The notes beneath the pieces are model-generated. The model had not been told where the DNA came from and did not search any database. It saw only the letters and a list, made by a program, of their open reading frames with translations. 64,000 bases of DNA from Firm-04 sp045591925 (GTDB taxonomy: Bacteria > Bacillota > Clostridia > Oscillospirales > Ruminococcaceae). The translations under genes were made by a program, and so were the position numbers. The stretch is taken from the NCBI GenBank assembly GCA_045591925.1, contig JAZNTW010000036.1, positions 1 to 64,000 of the forward strand, written 5' to 3'. This document shows, piece after piece, positions 8,376-16,827 of this stretch. Position 1 is the first letter of the stretch, and every line of letters begins with the position of its first letter.

Positions 8376-9003
8376 AAGTATCGAGGAAAACATCGTCAGG
8401 TGTTACAGCGATAGCATTAGGTTTTCCCTCAACATCGCGTCTCTCACTAAACACATGAAGTTGTTTGCTTTCCAAAAGAGAAATGAACGCAGAACGGAAC
8501 TGTTCAGTGATTGCCTGATCAGTGTTAGGTGAAACAGCTTCTCCAGAAAGCCATCTCGCAATCATTTTCGGATCGAAATCGGCTGGCAACAGCTCAGGAA
8601 TATTAGTAGAAATCAGTTCATATGTAATTTGTATAATTAGAAATGCATTTCGTAGGTGGGATGGTATATTTTCTGGGATAACTGTATTATCTATGCCTTT
8701 ACTAATCTCAAAAATTATTTGTTGCCAATGATCTTTTACAAATTGAATGAGGCGGCAATCACTATGTAGTGCAGCACACTGAATATCTGTCGCTTTGAAA
8801 TTTAATGAGACATCATCAAGAGATAGTGAACAGACCAAGTCTCTCTGTTCAACAATCGTAGAATCATAACATATTACGCAGATCAGATGTCTGAAACCGA
8901 CCGTCAGCACGCTTAACGATGCTGCGTGCTGGTTTTCGTTTGAAACAATGATTTTATCAAATCCGCATAAAAGCAAGCGAGATTTTTGTTCAATATAACC
9001 ATC
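8368..9003 (-). CDS. hypothetical protein, probably 5'-truncated
   Basis: The frame opens after a stop at 9004-9006 and lacks an ATG near its beginning; the first usable codon is a TTG at 8976 without a clear ribosome binding site. The roughly 205 residues include IEQKSRLLLCGFDKIIVSNE, a hydrophobic beta-rich stretch, a helical middle (NIPSHLRNAFLIIQITYELI) and a C-terminus LHVFSERRDVEGKPN that could be a winged-helix-like end. I do not recognise the family; mobile-element primase or helicase tails sometimes look like this. It is probably the C-terminal half of a gene cut by rearrangement. Confidence 0.4.
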   Translation of the reverse strand, partial: DGYIEQKSRLLLCGFDKIIVSNENQHAASLSVLTVGFRHLICVICYDSTIVEQRDLVCSLSLDDVSLNFKATDIQCAALHSDCRLIQFVKDHWQQIIFEISKGIDNTVIPENIPSHLRNAFLIIQITYELISTNIPELLPADFDPKMIARWLSGEAVSPNTDQAITEQFRSAFISLLESKQLHVFSERRDVEGKPNAIAVTPDDVFLDTST

Positions 9004-9012
9004 TCAAATGAC

Positions 9013-9041
9013 TTGTACATTATGCTGGGTTATGCTATAAT
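9013..9041 (+). promoter_or_regulatory. promoter upstream of the solute-binding protein gene
   Basis: TTGTAC (9013-9018) and TATAAT (9036-9041) have a 17-base spacer. The transcript would include a short gene remnant (about 9071-9139, ending DVRPEE then TAG) before the start codon at 9158. Confidence 0.6.
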
Positions 9042-9157
9042 TAAGATGTATAATGGTACATGGATGAATACGATGTGCAGACTTGCTGCGCGCGCTGACG
9101 TCGCTGTATTTCGATGATGTCCGCCCGGAGGAATAGAAATCAAAAGGAGGAAGAAAG

Positions 9158-10714
9158 ATGAAAGCAAAATCATTATGCGGATTGCTGACCGCGGCAGCTG
9201 TGGTAATCTCTATGTGTGGTTCTGTATCGAAACAGCAGGGCTTTGAGGAAAAAACAGTTTATGCAGAAACAGCCATGCTGTCTGAAGGCGATCTGAACGG
9301 AGACAACGAATTGACAGTTGCTGATGCTGTGATTCTTGCGCATTTTCTCGCAGAGGATGAGGCTTTACCGCAGACTGTCATTTCCTCCGTTACACTGGAA
9401 TCAGCTGATATTGACAAAGATCATCTCCTGACTATGCTTGATATGAAAAAGCTGCTTGAAATAATAACTGCGAATGCCATGCTCGTTCCTTCTGTCCCGG
9501 ACGATCCGCTGACGATCATATTCTGGGGCGGCTGGGAGAGCGAGTTTAATCAAATGATCGAGATCTTTGAAGCAAATCATCCTGAATATGCAAATAAGGT
9601 GCGGTTTGTCACTGTAGGCAATTCTGGTGCAGAAGCACGAGAAGGATATGCAAACTATTTTGCTGGCGGGGAAGATGTCGATCTCTATCTGGTTGACTAT
9701 GACTGGCGACTTGATTATATTAGCAACGATCAGTATTCCGTTCCTTTGACACGGCTGGGTTTCCATGAATCTGATTTCGCCCAATGTTTCCCCTATACAT
9801 TGCGTTTTGGAAGAGACAAAAACGGTACACTGAAAGCGGTCACCTGGATGGCGGCACCGGGCGCTTATGTTTACCGCGCTGATCTTGCTAAAACACTGCT
9901 CGGCGCGGCAACACCGGAGGAAATGCAGCATTTTGTCAAGGATTGGGACACCTTTACCCAAACTGCCGAGACTGTGCGCGGTCTCACGAACGGAAAAACA
10001 GCAATGGCCGATTGTCTTGGCAGCTTATGGCAGATTTGGTCGTGTAATATTCGTGAATCATATATCGATTCCAACGGCAAAGCGCAGATATCAGATGCTG
10101 GAAGATCTTTTGTTGACTTTGCCAAACTGTACTATGATAAAGGATATGTCACAAAAGCTGAGCAGTGGTCAGATGATTGGTATACGATCGGGCAGAATGA
10201 TGCCACCATGGGCTTTTTCCACTGCACATGGTGTCTTGTAAAAGATTCTATGCTTTCCTACTCGGAAGGCGGTGTTAATGGAGCAACCTATGGCAAATAC
10301 CGAATAACTGAAGGCCCGGCGCAATGGTATTGGGGCGGAGCAGAGATTGCAGTTTCGCCCAAATGTAACAGCCGGGAAATCGCACATGATTTTCTCTACG
10401 ACATAACTGTGGATCCAAATACAATGCTGCAATATATGAATGAACGCGGAGAATTCGTAAACAACGATGCAGCAATATCGAAGTTCAACAACGACTCCGG
10501 ATACGGAAATCCGCTTCTCGGCGGTCAAAGCCAATATCCGACTTTGCTGAATAATGTCCGATCTTTTGATCTCCCGGCAGAACCGATGCAATATGATTCC
10601 GATCTGGATTGGCTGTTTTACCGGACCGTTGGAAAATATTTAAAAGGTGAAATCATCACTTATGATGGTTTACAATCAACATTTCAACGAGAGGCTGCAA
10701 AAATACTACCATGA
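9158..10714 (+). CDS. dockerin-bearing extracellular solute-binding protein
   Basis: This is a 518-residue exported protein. After a signal peptide (about residues 1-25; a Cys at position 20 lies in a poor lipobox) comes a dockerin-like module at about residues 43-107, with loops GDLNGDNELTVADAVILAHF and ADIDKDHLLTMLDMKKLLEI. Residues about 115-518 match family 1 ABC solute-binding proteins: TIIFWGGWESEFNQMIEIFE, GGEDVDLYLVDYDW, TWMAAPGAYVYRADLAKTLL and AQWYWGGAEIAVSPKCNSRE. Family members bind sugars or oligosaccharides for uptake. The dockerin replaces the usual lipid anchor region, and no permease genes are adjacent. AAGGAGG lies eight bases before the ATG. The protein may hold oligosaccharides on a cellulosome-like scaffold, which is inference. 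Confidence 0.75.
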   Translation: MKAKSLCGLLTAAAVVISMCGSVSKQQGFEEKTVYAETAMLSEGDLNGDNELTVADAVILAHFLAEDEALPQTVISSVTLESADIDKDHLLTMLDMKKLLEIITANAMLVPSVPDDPLTIIFWGGWESEFNQMIEIFEANHPEYANKVRFVTVGNSGAEAREGYANYFAGGEDVDLYLVDYDWRLDYISNDQYSVPLTRLGFHESDFAQCFPYTLRFGRDKNGTLKAVTWMAAPGAYVYRADLAKTLLGAATPEEMQHFVKDWDTFTQTAETVRGLTNGKTAMADCLGSLWQIWSCNIRESYIDSNGKAQISDAGRSFVDFAKLYYDKGYVTKAEQWSDDWYTIGQNDATMGFFHCTWCLVKDSMLSYSEGGVNGATYGKYRITEGPAQWYWGGAEIAVSPKCNSREIAHDFLYDITVDPNTMLQYMNERGEFVNNDAAISKFNNDSGYGNPLLGGQSQYPTLLNNVRSFDLPAEPMQYDSDLDWLFYRTVGKYLKGEIITYDGLQSTFQREAAKILP

Positions 10715-10770
10715 TTTGATCAGTTTTGCTGCTGGATAATAACTGTGTAAACTGAATATGACATACAAAG

Positions 10771-10807
10771 AGCGGGAAACGGCTGCGTGTCGCTTTCCGC
10801 CTTTATT
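10771..10807 (+). terminator. probable intrinsic terminator
   Basis: An imperfect stem, GCGGGAAACG with CGCTTTCCGC, is followed by CTTTATT, 56 bases after the solute-binding protein stop codon. Confidence 0.5.
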
Positions 10808-10886
10808 GTGTATCATTTTTATCTCCCGAACACCCATCTGACACGCCGCGATGTCATTTCCGCTACATAATTTGCATACCGGTTGA

Positions 10887-11723
10887 TTTCTTCCACATTG
10901 CTGTTGCGGCGAAACAATCTGGCGCAATGACTCAATCTGCGATGACCGCACCACACTTTGCTCCTGTTGCTTCGAGGATCACTACCGCAGATGCGAAGGC
11001 TGCGGCCGCATTCTGCATAATCACCCGTTCCGTGGTCATGCCGAAATAGACTTTGCATTGGCACACAATGGAGTGCTCTACAATGACGAGCTGCTCCGCT
11101 CTCAGCTGCGTCTGCCGGATACTCACATTGAAACCGACAGCTTCATTGCTGTTCAGCTGATTGAATCGCAGAAGGAGCTGAACTTTGATTCTATGAGGTA
11201 TGCTGCGGAAAGTGTACGGGGCTATTTCACATTTACCATTCTGGATAAAGCGAACAGCCTCTGGTTTGTCAAAGGCGAGTCCCCGCTGTACCTAATTCAC
11301 TTTCCGGCGCTCGGTCTTTATGTGTACGCTTCCACGAAGGAGATCATGACGGCAGCATTCAAGCAGATTCCGGCGCAGTTTCCGAAATATGAGGTCATAG
11401 ATGTGAAGGAAGGTGAACTGCTACGGATTTCGCCGGACGGCAAGATCACCCGCAGCAGCTACACCGTGCAGCCGGATTATTCTATATATAGTAACCGATG
11501 GTACGGACTCGGCAGCAGCTTCTATAACTGGGAGAAAGTAGTTCCGACCGACTGCTCCGAAGACTCGGACTATCTTATTTTGATTGAATTCGCGGGCTAT
11601 TACGGGGTAGATCCCGAGGACATCCGTTACCTTCGGGAGCAAGGATTCGGTTATGATGAAATCGAAGGCTTCCTCTGTGACCCTGAGAGCTACGGTGCAG
11701 AACTCGCACTAGCGGAATTATAA
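10887..11723 (+). pseudogene. zinc-ribbon fragment fused to truncated class II glutamine amidotransferase
   Basis: The frame opens without a start codon at 10887. Its first part is a Cys-rich ribbon (CCCGETIWRNDS, then LCSCCFEDHYRRCEGCGRIL) like those in amidoligase-linked proteins of Firmicutes mobile elements. It then runs into the middle of an Ntn-type class II glutamine amidotransferase: FALAHNGVLYNDELL, RIETDSFIAVQLIE-like sequence (here HIETDSFIAVQLIES) and GYFTFTILDKANSLWFVKG. The N-terminal nucleophile Cys of the amidotransferase is absent, so glutamine hydrolysis is not possible. I infer an internal deletion that joined two neighbouring genes of one element. An ATG-like start inside (11058 region) lacks a good binding site. 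Confidence 0.6.
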
Positions 11724-11727
11724 TAGG

Positions 11728-11753
11728 AAAGCCCTGCCGGACGGCAGGGCTTT
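11728..11753 (+). terminator. intrinsic terminator between amidotransferase and integrase remnants
   Basis: AAAGCCCTGCC pairs perfectly with GGCAGGGCTTT across a 4-base loop. The T tract is short because GGAGGTG for the integrase begins immediately. Confidence 0.75.
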
Positions 11754-11766
11754 GGAGGTGATTAAG

Positions 11767-12165
11767 ATGTCAAGACGCGGAAACAATGAAGGATCTATAT
11801 ATAAGGATAAGCAAGGACGATGGCGCGGTTTGGTTTCAATGCCGAGCGCAAACGGGCAATATAAGCGCAAATATATTTACGGTAAAACCCGCAAAGAAGT
11901 TTCAGACAAGATGAATGAACTGCTCAGGCAGCTGCGCTCGAATACCTATGTAGAACCATGCAAGACAACACTGTATGAATTCCTGCATATGTGGCTAAAT
12001 ACCTACGCAAAAAATGTCGTTCGTCAAACCACATTTACAAGCTATGAAATCTATATAGAGAAACATATTAAAGGCGGTATCGGCAACTTTGCACTTTGTG
12101 ATTTGAATACGATCATTATACAGAATTGGTATTCTGAATCCAAACGGGCAAAACGAAGCACGTTA
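11767..12165 (+). pseudogene. tyrosine recombinase (integrase), N-terminal fragment
   Basis: The start ATG at 11767 follows GGAGGTGATTAAG. The first 133 codons encode the AP2-like arm-binding domain (NNEGSIYKDKQGRWRGLVSM) and most of the SAM-like core-binding domain (TTLYEFLHMWLNTYAKNVVR, FTSYEIYIEKHI). Family members are about 380-400 residues with R..HxxR..Y catalytic residues in the C-terminal half, all missing here. The reading frame breaks off at 12165, exactly where the antisense dockerin gene ends, and only runs on as antisense to 12411. It is the integration gene of a lost element and cannot be active. Confidence 0.8.
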
Positions 12166-14562
12166 CTATTTCATCAGTACACGCTTCATCATGGACAGGT
12201 CGCGGGCATCAAGTCGGTTATCATCGTTCATATCCCCTGCTTTCCAGTCGGGAAGAACCGTATCCGGCGCAGTAAGCAGCCATTTCCGAAGCAGCACAAC
12301 ATCCGTGATATTGAATGCACCGTCCATATTGATATCTCCGGTGATTTCAGGAGCAGCTACTGTCATTTCGACGTTTCTGAACAGAACATCATAGCCGTGC
12401 GTATTATCTGAACCGATACGAAGATGTGTGACGGAATCATCGGACATATCCCAGTCAGACAAATCAAACTCAGCTTCATAGACTGACCAATCGCCGTTTA
12501 CGGTAACAGCTTCCATCGGTGTTTTCTGGAGCAGCTTATCCCCCTCATAACGTGTATTATGAATACGTATCTGAACGGGATACTGTTTCCCGTCATAGCT
12601 TTTTGCCTCAAACCGGACTGTATATTTTCCGGCACCGTTCTGTTTCAGTACATCGGTGATACCCGTAAACATTCCCGGATTATATAGATCCTGATTGACG
12701 TCGCATCGAAGCACGACCTCGCCCTGATCATTATACGGAGACAGGATCACGTTCGGATACGAATATGGATTCCAGATTGATACGGCTTCCTTTTCCGTGA
12801 GAAGATTTCTGCTGCTTTGACAGATTGGTGCAAGCAGGATAGCAGAACGGTTGCTGTCATACTGCGCATTTGCGTAATAAATGCTTGCCTGTGACAGAGA
12901 TATGTACTTTATTCCGCTGATGATTTCGCCCTTCGTATCGCTGTTTATTTGGATTCCCCATGCATCACAGATCTCCTGTTCAGGCAGATAGTATTCGCCG
13001 CCCTTTCGTACAGGCTGGTGTTCAAGCGGCACAAGACAATCACCGATATACACTTTTTTGTTATATACATGATTGACAGTATGTTTCCCGACAGACTGCG
13101 TTTCCGGCGAGCTGTCATTTTCTATCAGAAATGTGATTTCGTTGCCTTCGGTAAGCTGTGGATTCAGATCAGACGGAGATGTAATGAGCTTTCCGTCAAT
13201 CGTACAGTTCTGAAACTCCATTGTATAATTTGAGCAGTGCAGATTGTCCTTGTTGTTGATTACGAAAACAGCCTGTCCTGCGGTGCTTTCCCATGACTTG
13301 ATCACAGAATCACCGCGGATATTTGCAAAACGGCAATTCCGGAAGGTGTAATACTTCTCGGCATCTCCCATATTATTTCCGCTGAAAATCCATGGCGTAT
13401 CGATGACATCACTGCAATCCAGATTCTCAAATGTCATGTGCTTCATTTCCGACTGTATCTGCGCACCGTTGAACCAGTTATTGACAATGCCCTCATTGGC
13501 ACGGAAAACATAATTGTCTTTGAACTCAATTTCATACGGAGAACGATGCTGTGGAAAGATCGCTGCACAGGTCGTGCCGATGATGCAGTCACTGATATGA
13601 TGATATCCGGCACCGCCGCTATATACAATGGCATTGTCCCCGACATAGAAAAAGCAGTTATGAATCTCAACATTGCCTGCGCCGACAGCAATTCCGTCGG
13701 TCGTGATCCTTGAACTCAGGCATTTGACATTTTCGACCGTGTGATCAGAACCGCCTTCCAGAAAGACATTGAAATTCTGAGAGTCGATCACCTTGATATC
13801 TTTTATGGTGGTATGATTTGCCTGCACACGCAGAACCATCTTGCTGTTCTCTTCCGATGTGATGGTTGTGTCATAGACATTGCTGTACGGATCCAGCAAA
13901 ATACCGTGACCGCAGACTGTCACATCTTTTGTCTGAACGAATAAGCGGCTGTACAGAACAGCGCCCGGTGCAATATAGACGGTTTTGATATTCTCCGGAA
14001 CAATATAGACAGCACTGCTGTCGTCCGGATCATACCATTTCTCATCCACATACAGCACAGAATCGTCATTTTTGTTGATCTCATAATCTTCCGGCGCATC
14101 TGCAAAAACAGATAGAATGCTGTCGTCGTCATCGTCAAGGCGGAGAATAAAATTGGTGTTGTTTTCGTCAAGCCAGACGGAAATGATGCCGTCATGGTAT
14201 TCATTGCGGTATTCCTTCGCAGACGGAAGAATGCTGTAGGAAGAAAAGTCGTGACAGACCTCAATATCTACACGCACCTCGCCTGTAAATGCAAACTCAC
14301 AGAATCTCCGGTTGAAATCCGGTTTCCAGCAGCGCAGCGTCATCTGTTCCCCGCTTGTATTTCTGTTGTACACCGTCAGCTTTTCGCTTTGATCTCCCTG
14401 ATGAACCGTGACGCCGTATTCATAGCATCTTGGAATTCTCTCATCATACTGCGGATAAACAATCAGTTCAGAATCCAACGCGCGGCTCACCATCATCGCC
14501 TGATGCGGCATAAGTGTGAACATCAGTACACAGGTGACGAGAATAGATAATATTTTTTTCAT
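12166..14562 (-). CDS. GH49-like beta-helix glycoside hydrolase with CBM and dockerin
   Basis: The product is a 798-residue secreted protein. A signal peptide covers residues 1-29. Residues about 30-190 are a beta-sandwich like the N-terminal domain of dextranase/isopullulanase (GH49). Residues about 190-450 are a right-handed beta-helix (YIAPGAVLYSRLFVQTKDVT, TTIKDIKVIDSQNFNVFLEG, TDGIAVGAGNVEIHNCFFYV, with DN in YVGDNAIVY). Residues about 600-735 look like a jelly-roll carbohydrate-binding module (YTVRFEAKSYDGKQYPVQIR). Residues 740-798 are a type I dockerin (GDINMDGAFNITDVVLLRKW). It should attack a plant or microbial polysaccharide outside the cell. AAGGAG precedes the ATG. A GH28-type enzyme is the alternative. 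The coding end abuts an integrase scar. Confidence 0.65.
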   Translation of the reverse strand: MKKILSILVTCVLMFTLMPHQAMMVSRALDSELIVYPQYDERIPRCYEYGVTVHQGDQSEKLTVYNRNTSGEQMTLRCWKPDFNRRFCEFAFTGEVRVDIEVCHDFSSYSILPSAKEYRNEYHDGIISVWLDENNTNFILRLDDDDDSILSVFADAPEDYEINKNDDSVLYVDEKWYDPDDSSAVYIVPENIKTVYIAPGAVLYSRLFVQTKDVTVCGHGILLDPYSNVYDTTITSEENSKMVLRVQANHTTIKDIKVIDSQNFNVFLEGGSDHTVENVKCLSSRITTDGIAVGAGNVEIHNCFFYVGDNAIVYSGGAGYHHISDCIIGTTCAAIFPQHRSPYEIEFKDNYVFRANEGIVNNWFNGAQIQSEMKHMTFENLDCSDVIDTPWIFSGNNMGDAEKYYTFRNCRFANIRGDSVIKSWESTAGQAVFVINNKDNLHCSNYTMEFQNCTIDGKLITSPSDLNPQLTEGNEITFLIENDSSPETQSVGKHTVNHVYNKKVYIGDCLVPLEHQPVRKGGEYYLPEQEICDAWGIQINSDTKGEIISGIKYISLSQASIYYANAQYDSNRSAILLAPICQSSRNLLTEKEAVSIWNPYSYPNVILSPYNDQGEVVLRCDVNQDLYNPGMFTGITDVLKQNGAGKYTVRFEAKSYDGKQYPVQIRIHNTRYEGDKLLQKTPMEAVTVNGDWSVYEAEFDLSDWDMSDDSVTHLRIGSDNTHGYDVLFRNVEMTVAAPEITGDINMDGAFNITDVVLLRKWLLTAPDTVLPDWKAGDMNDDNRLDARDLSMMKRVLMK

Positions 14563-14583
14563 AGTAACGCTCCTTCTATATGA

Positions 14584-15210
14584 TCAGGCAGCTGTACAGA
14601 ATAGCTCTCTTTTTTTATCATGGCTGCCCATGCCCTTTCTCTTCATAAAACTCAGAATCGGAATATCCGCATCGACCTCATCCAGTTCCGTGAATTCAAT
14701 TTCAAGGGTATTGTCTGCATCATTTTCATTTTTGATTTTGACGATAGAACCGAGCCGAAGCGTGTTCCAGTCCCAATCCACAACCATATCCCGAATCTCG
14801 ACATTCTCACAGGCATAGAGCTTGAAATAATGCGGCGTGCTGAAAATGAATTCTGCGCCCTGTGCGTCGATCATAATATCGTGCAGTCTGTTCAGATAGA
14901 TGTCCTCATCCGGGCTGAAATGATAGATGCCCGGTTCAATCACAAGCTTTGTGCCGGAATGACTGCGGCAGTAATCAAAGGCATCCCGCATTGCCTGTGT
15001 ATTATCTGTGGCATCCGCCGATAGCCCGAAATCCGAGGCGTTCACAACGGTCAAAGCGGATGCATCCGGTCGCTCAATGGTAAACACAGTACCGTTGACG
15101 CCTTGAATTTCGTCGGATATTCCTGCTGCACTTGTGTCTGCGTATGTTGTAAACGTGCCTGCACAGCAAAGCATTGAAGCCGCTAATGAAAGTAATCTCT
15201 TGATAATCAA
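14584..15210 (-). pseudogene. truncated beta-helix (pectate-lyase superfamily) protein
   Basis: About 208 residues start at a TTG (15210) behind GAGGGGGC, with a signal peptide (MIIKRLLSLAASMLCCAGTF). The motif VVNASDFGLSADATDNTQAM followed by LVIEPGIYHF is the classic N-terminus of pectate-lyase-3/GH28-type right-handed beta-helices. The helix is cut after about 165 residues, and no catalytic strands or dockerin remain. Its end lies 21 bases before the start of the larger beta-helix gene downstream, so both may be co-transcribed. Family proteins are normally 450-700 residues, so this is called a truncated gene. Confidence 0.65.
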
Positions 15211-15254
15211 TTCTGAAGCCCCCTCTCTACCGGAAGTTGTATTGTTTTTCCTTC

Positions 15255-15283
15255 ATTATAGCATAGGAAACCTCAGAATGCAA
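15255..15283 (-). promoter_or_regulatory. promoter for the beta-helix genes
   Basis: On the minus strand TTGCAT (15283-15278) and TATAAT (15260-15255) are 17 bases apart, 45 bases upstream of the TTG start. Confidence 0.65.
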
Positions 15284-15306
15284 GGGCAAAACGATACGAT
15301 CATATT

Positions 15307-15338
15307 ATAAAAAACCGGGAGACGCATTCAGCTCCCGG
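15307..15338 (-). terminator. intrinsic terminator (minus direction)
   Basis: CCGGGAG pairs with CTCCCGG and on the minus strand is followed by TTTTTTATAA. No intact minus-strand gene precedes it, so its original gene seems to have been lost. Confidence 0.6.
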
Positions 15339-15420
15339 ATACATTTCTCATGGCTCTTGCTTTCGCTTTCAAAGTGTGCTATACTAAATATATATCCGCG
15401 AAGGAAAATAAGGATAAAAA

Positions 15421-15507
15421 ATGGCATTTGAATTAAACGACGTTGTTCCATGGGGACGCACTTTGGAAGAATACCGTGAAATGTTCTTGCTGCACAGCTT
15501 GTCATAG
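15421..15507 (+). pseudogene. SAM-dependent methyltransferase N-terminal fragment
   Basis: The sequence MAFELNDVVPWGRTLEEYRE is the characteristic start of a small family of Firmicutes SAM-dependent methyltransferase-like proteins, preceded by AAGGA. The frame ends after 28 codons at a TAG and no SAM-binding motif follows. TATACT about 30 bases upstream may be the -10 box. Confidence 0.45.
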
Positions 15508-15544
15508 CAAACCTACTGATCGAGTATATCGGATATGAGGCGTA

Positions 15545-15799
15545 TCAAAAATAATTTTACAAATCAAGCCGGAATATGTGTGCTGTGTTATACAAATCAA
15601 CACAAATGAGAAAGCGTGGGTTTCTGAATCTCCGTATCTGCACGCATTTGATAGCCTTGACAGCATTCATCACCAAATGGACGAAGCAGCACTCATTCAG
15701 GTCATGAAAGAAATCGGATACAGCAAAATTGTGCAGATATCTAAACCACTTCCGAACGGAAAAGCGTTGGTAAGGGCTGATTTCATCCGGCAAATGTGA
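15545..15799 (+). pseudogene. hypothetical C-terminal fragment
   Basis: The frame reads KPEYVCCVIQINTNEKAWVS, then DSIHHQMDEAALIQVMKEIG and a C-terminus PNGKALVRADFIRQM. There is no convincing start codon or binding site. It looks like the tail of a longer protein of unknown family and lies between the methyltransferase fragment and the DUF3990 pseudogene. Confidence 0.35.
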
Positions 15800-15851
15800 T
15801 ATAGTATATAATGTATATTAAGAGATTCTGAAATCAGAAGAGGGATAAACT

Positions 15852-16313
15852 ATGGGCAAAATGCTTGTCTATCACGGCTGCTATACTGAAGTACAGCAGC
15901 CGCGAATCATTGTTGGCCGCAATACCAAAGATTTCGGAACAGGTTCTATTGCACGGTCATCAAGGAACAGGCTAAACGCTGGGCAAAGAGATATGCAACG
16001 CCGGTTGTAAACATTTATTCACTGCTCATCAATGAAAAGCTTGATATTCTCGAATTCAAGGAAATGACGGATGATTGGCTGGATTTCATGATTGCCTGCC
16101 GCAGCGGTAAGCCTCACCAACATGATATTGATCGGCGCAATGGCAAATGACCAGATATACAACTATGTATCCGACTATATCGACGGCGTCATAACCAGAG
16201 AACAGTTCTGGATGCTCGCAAAATTCAAGTATCCGACACATCAGATCAATTTCTGCACAGAACATGCTCTTTCCTGTCTGGCATTCTATAAATCGGAGGC
16301 TGTCAGAAAATGA
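15852..16313 (+). pseudogene. DUF3990 protein, disabled by two frameshifts
   Basis: The pieces MLVYHGCYTEVQQPRIIVGR, NTKDFGTG, YCTVIKEQAKRWAKRYATPV, LDILEFKEMTDEWLDF-like sequence (here EMTDDWLDFMIACRSGKPHQ) and GAMANDQIYNYVSDYIDG reconstruct a complete DUF3990 protein of about 155 residues. One base is missing near 15943 (GGTTCTAT where GGTTTCTAT is expected) and two near 16126, so three frames are needed. DUF3990 resembles ADP-ribosyltransferase folds and is found with small partner genes. The last frame stops at 16311-16313, overlapping the next start codon. As sequenced the protein cannot be made. Confidence 0.8.
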
Positions 16314-16768
16314 ACGGACGCGAAGATAAAAAGTGCAATGATCTTTTCTATACTTGCAGCCTGATTGTGTATATTGCAAGAAAAACACACAATCATCCGA
16401 CTGCTGTTTCAAACACTTTAGGAAAAGAGCAAATCGCCAAAATATACGACCTTGCTGACATTTATCACAGCGATAATATTGACAGAGTATCGGATGATTT
16501 CATTGCAGAATGCGAAATCAGAGAGGGTTCTTACGATAACATTTCATCCTGTGAATATGCTGTTCCGTCTCATTGGGATATTGGTAAGGTCTATAAACGG
16601 TTGATTCTGGCTGTTGCTGATAACAAAGGCTGCGGCATTGTCGAAGCGCTTGCAGAAGTATTTGACTCCCCTATTGTAGATTTGATTGAAGACTACAACA
16701 GCAGTTTTTATTACGATAATCCGTCTACCATATTTGCGACCTATCAGAATAACTGCATCCCGGAATAA
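16310..16768 (+). CDS. DUF3990-associated helical protein
   Basis: This 152-residue, mainly helical cytosolic protein (DLFYTCSLIVYIARKTHNHP; GKEQIAKIYDLADIYHSDNI) starts at an ATG that overlaps the stop of the DUF3990 pseudogene (ATGA), the usual sign of translational coupling. Genes of this type follow DUF3990 in Firmicutes genomes and the pair has the appearance of a two-gene module, possibly toxin-antitoxin-like. That function is inference. The coding frame is intact although the partner is broken, as would be expected if this were the neutralising member. Confidence 0.5.
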   Translation: MNGREDKKCNDLFYTCSLIVYIARKTHNHPTAVSNTLGKEQIAKIYDLADIYHSDNIDRVSDDFIAECEIREGSYDNISSCEYAVPSHWDIGKVYKRLILAVADNKGCGIVEALAEVFDSPIVDLIEDYNSSFYYDNPSTIFATYQNNCIPE

Positions 16769-16827
16769 CAGGTCTTCTATGCTTTAGAAGAATACCATTT
16801 TATTTATTAAAATAAATATTAAAAATA

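Noticed and set aside
10887..11723. Functional purF-type or asparagine-synthase-type amidotransferase
   Set aside because: The N-terminal nucleophile Cys and start region are missing and there is no synthetase domain.
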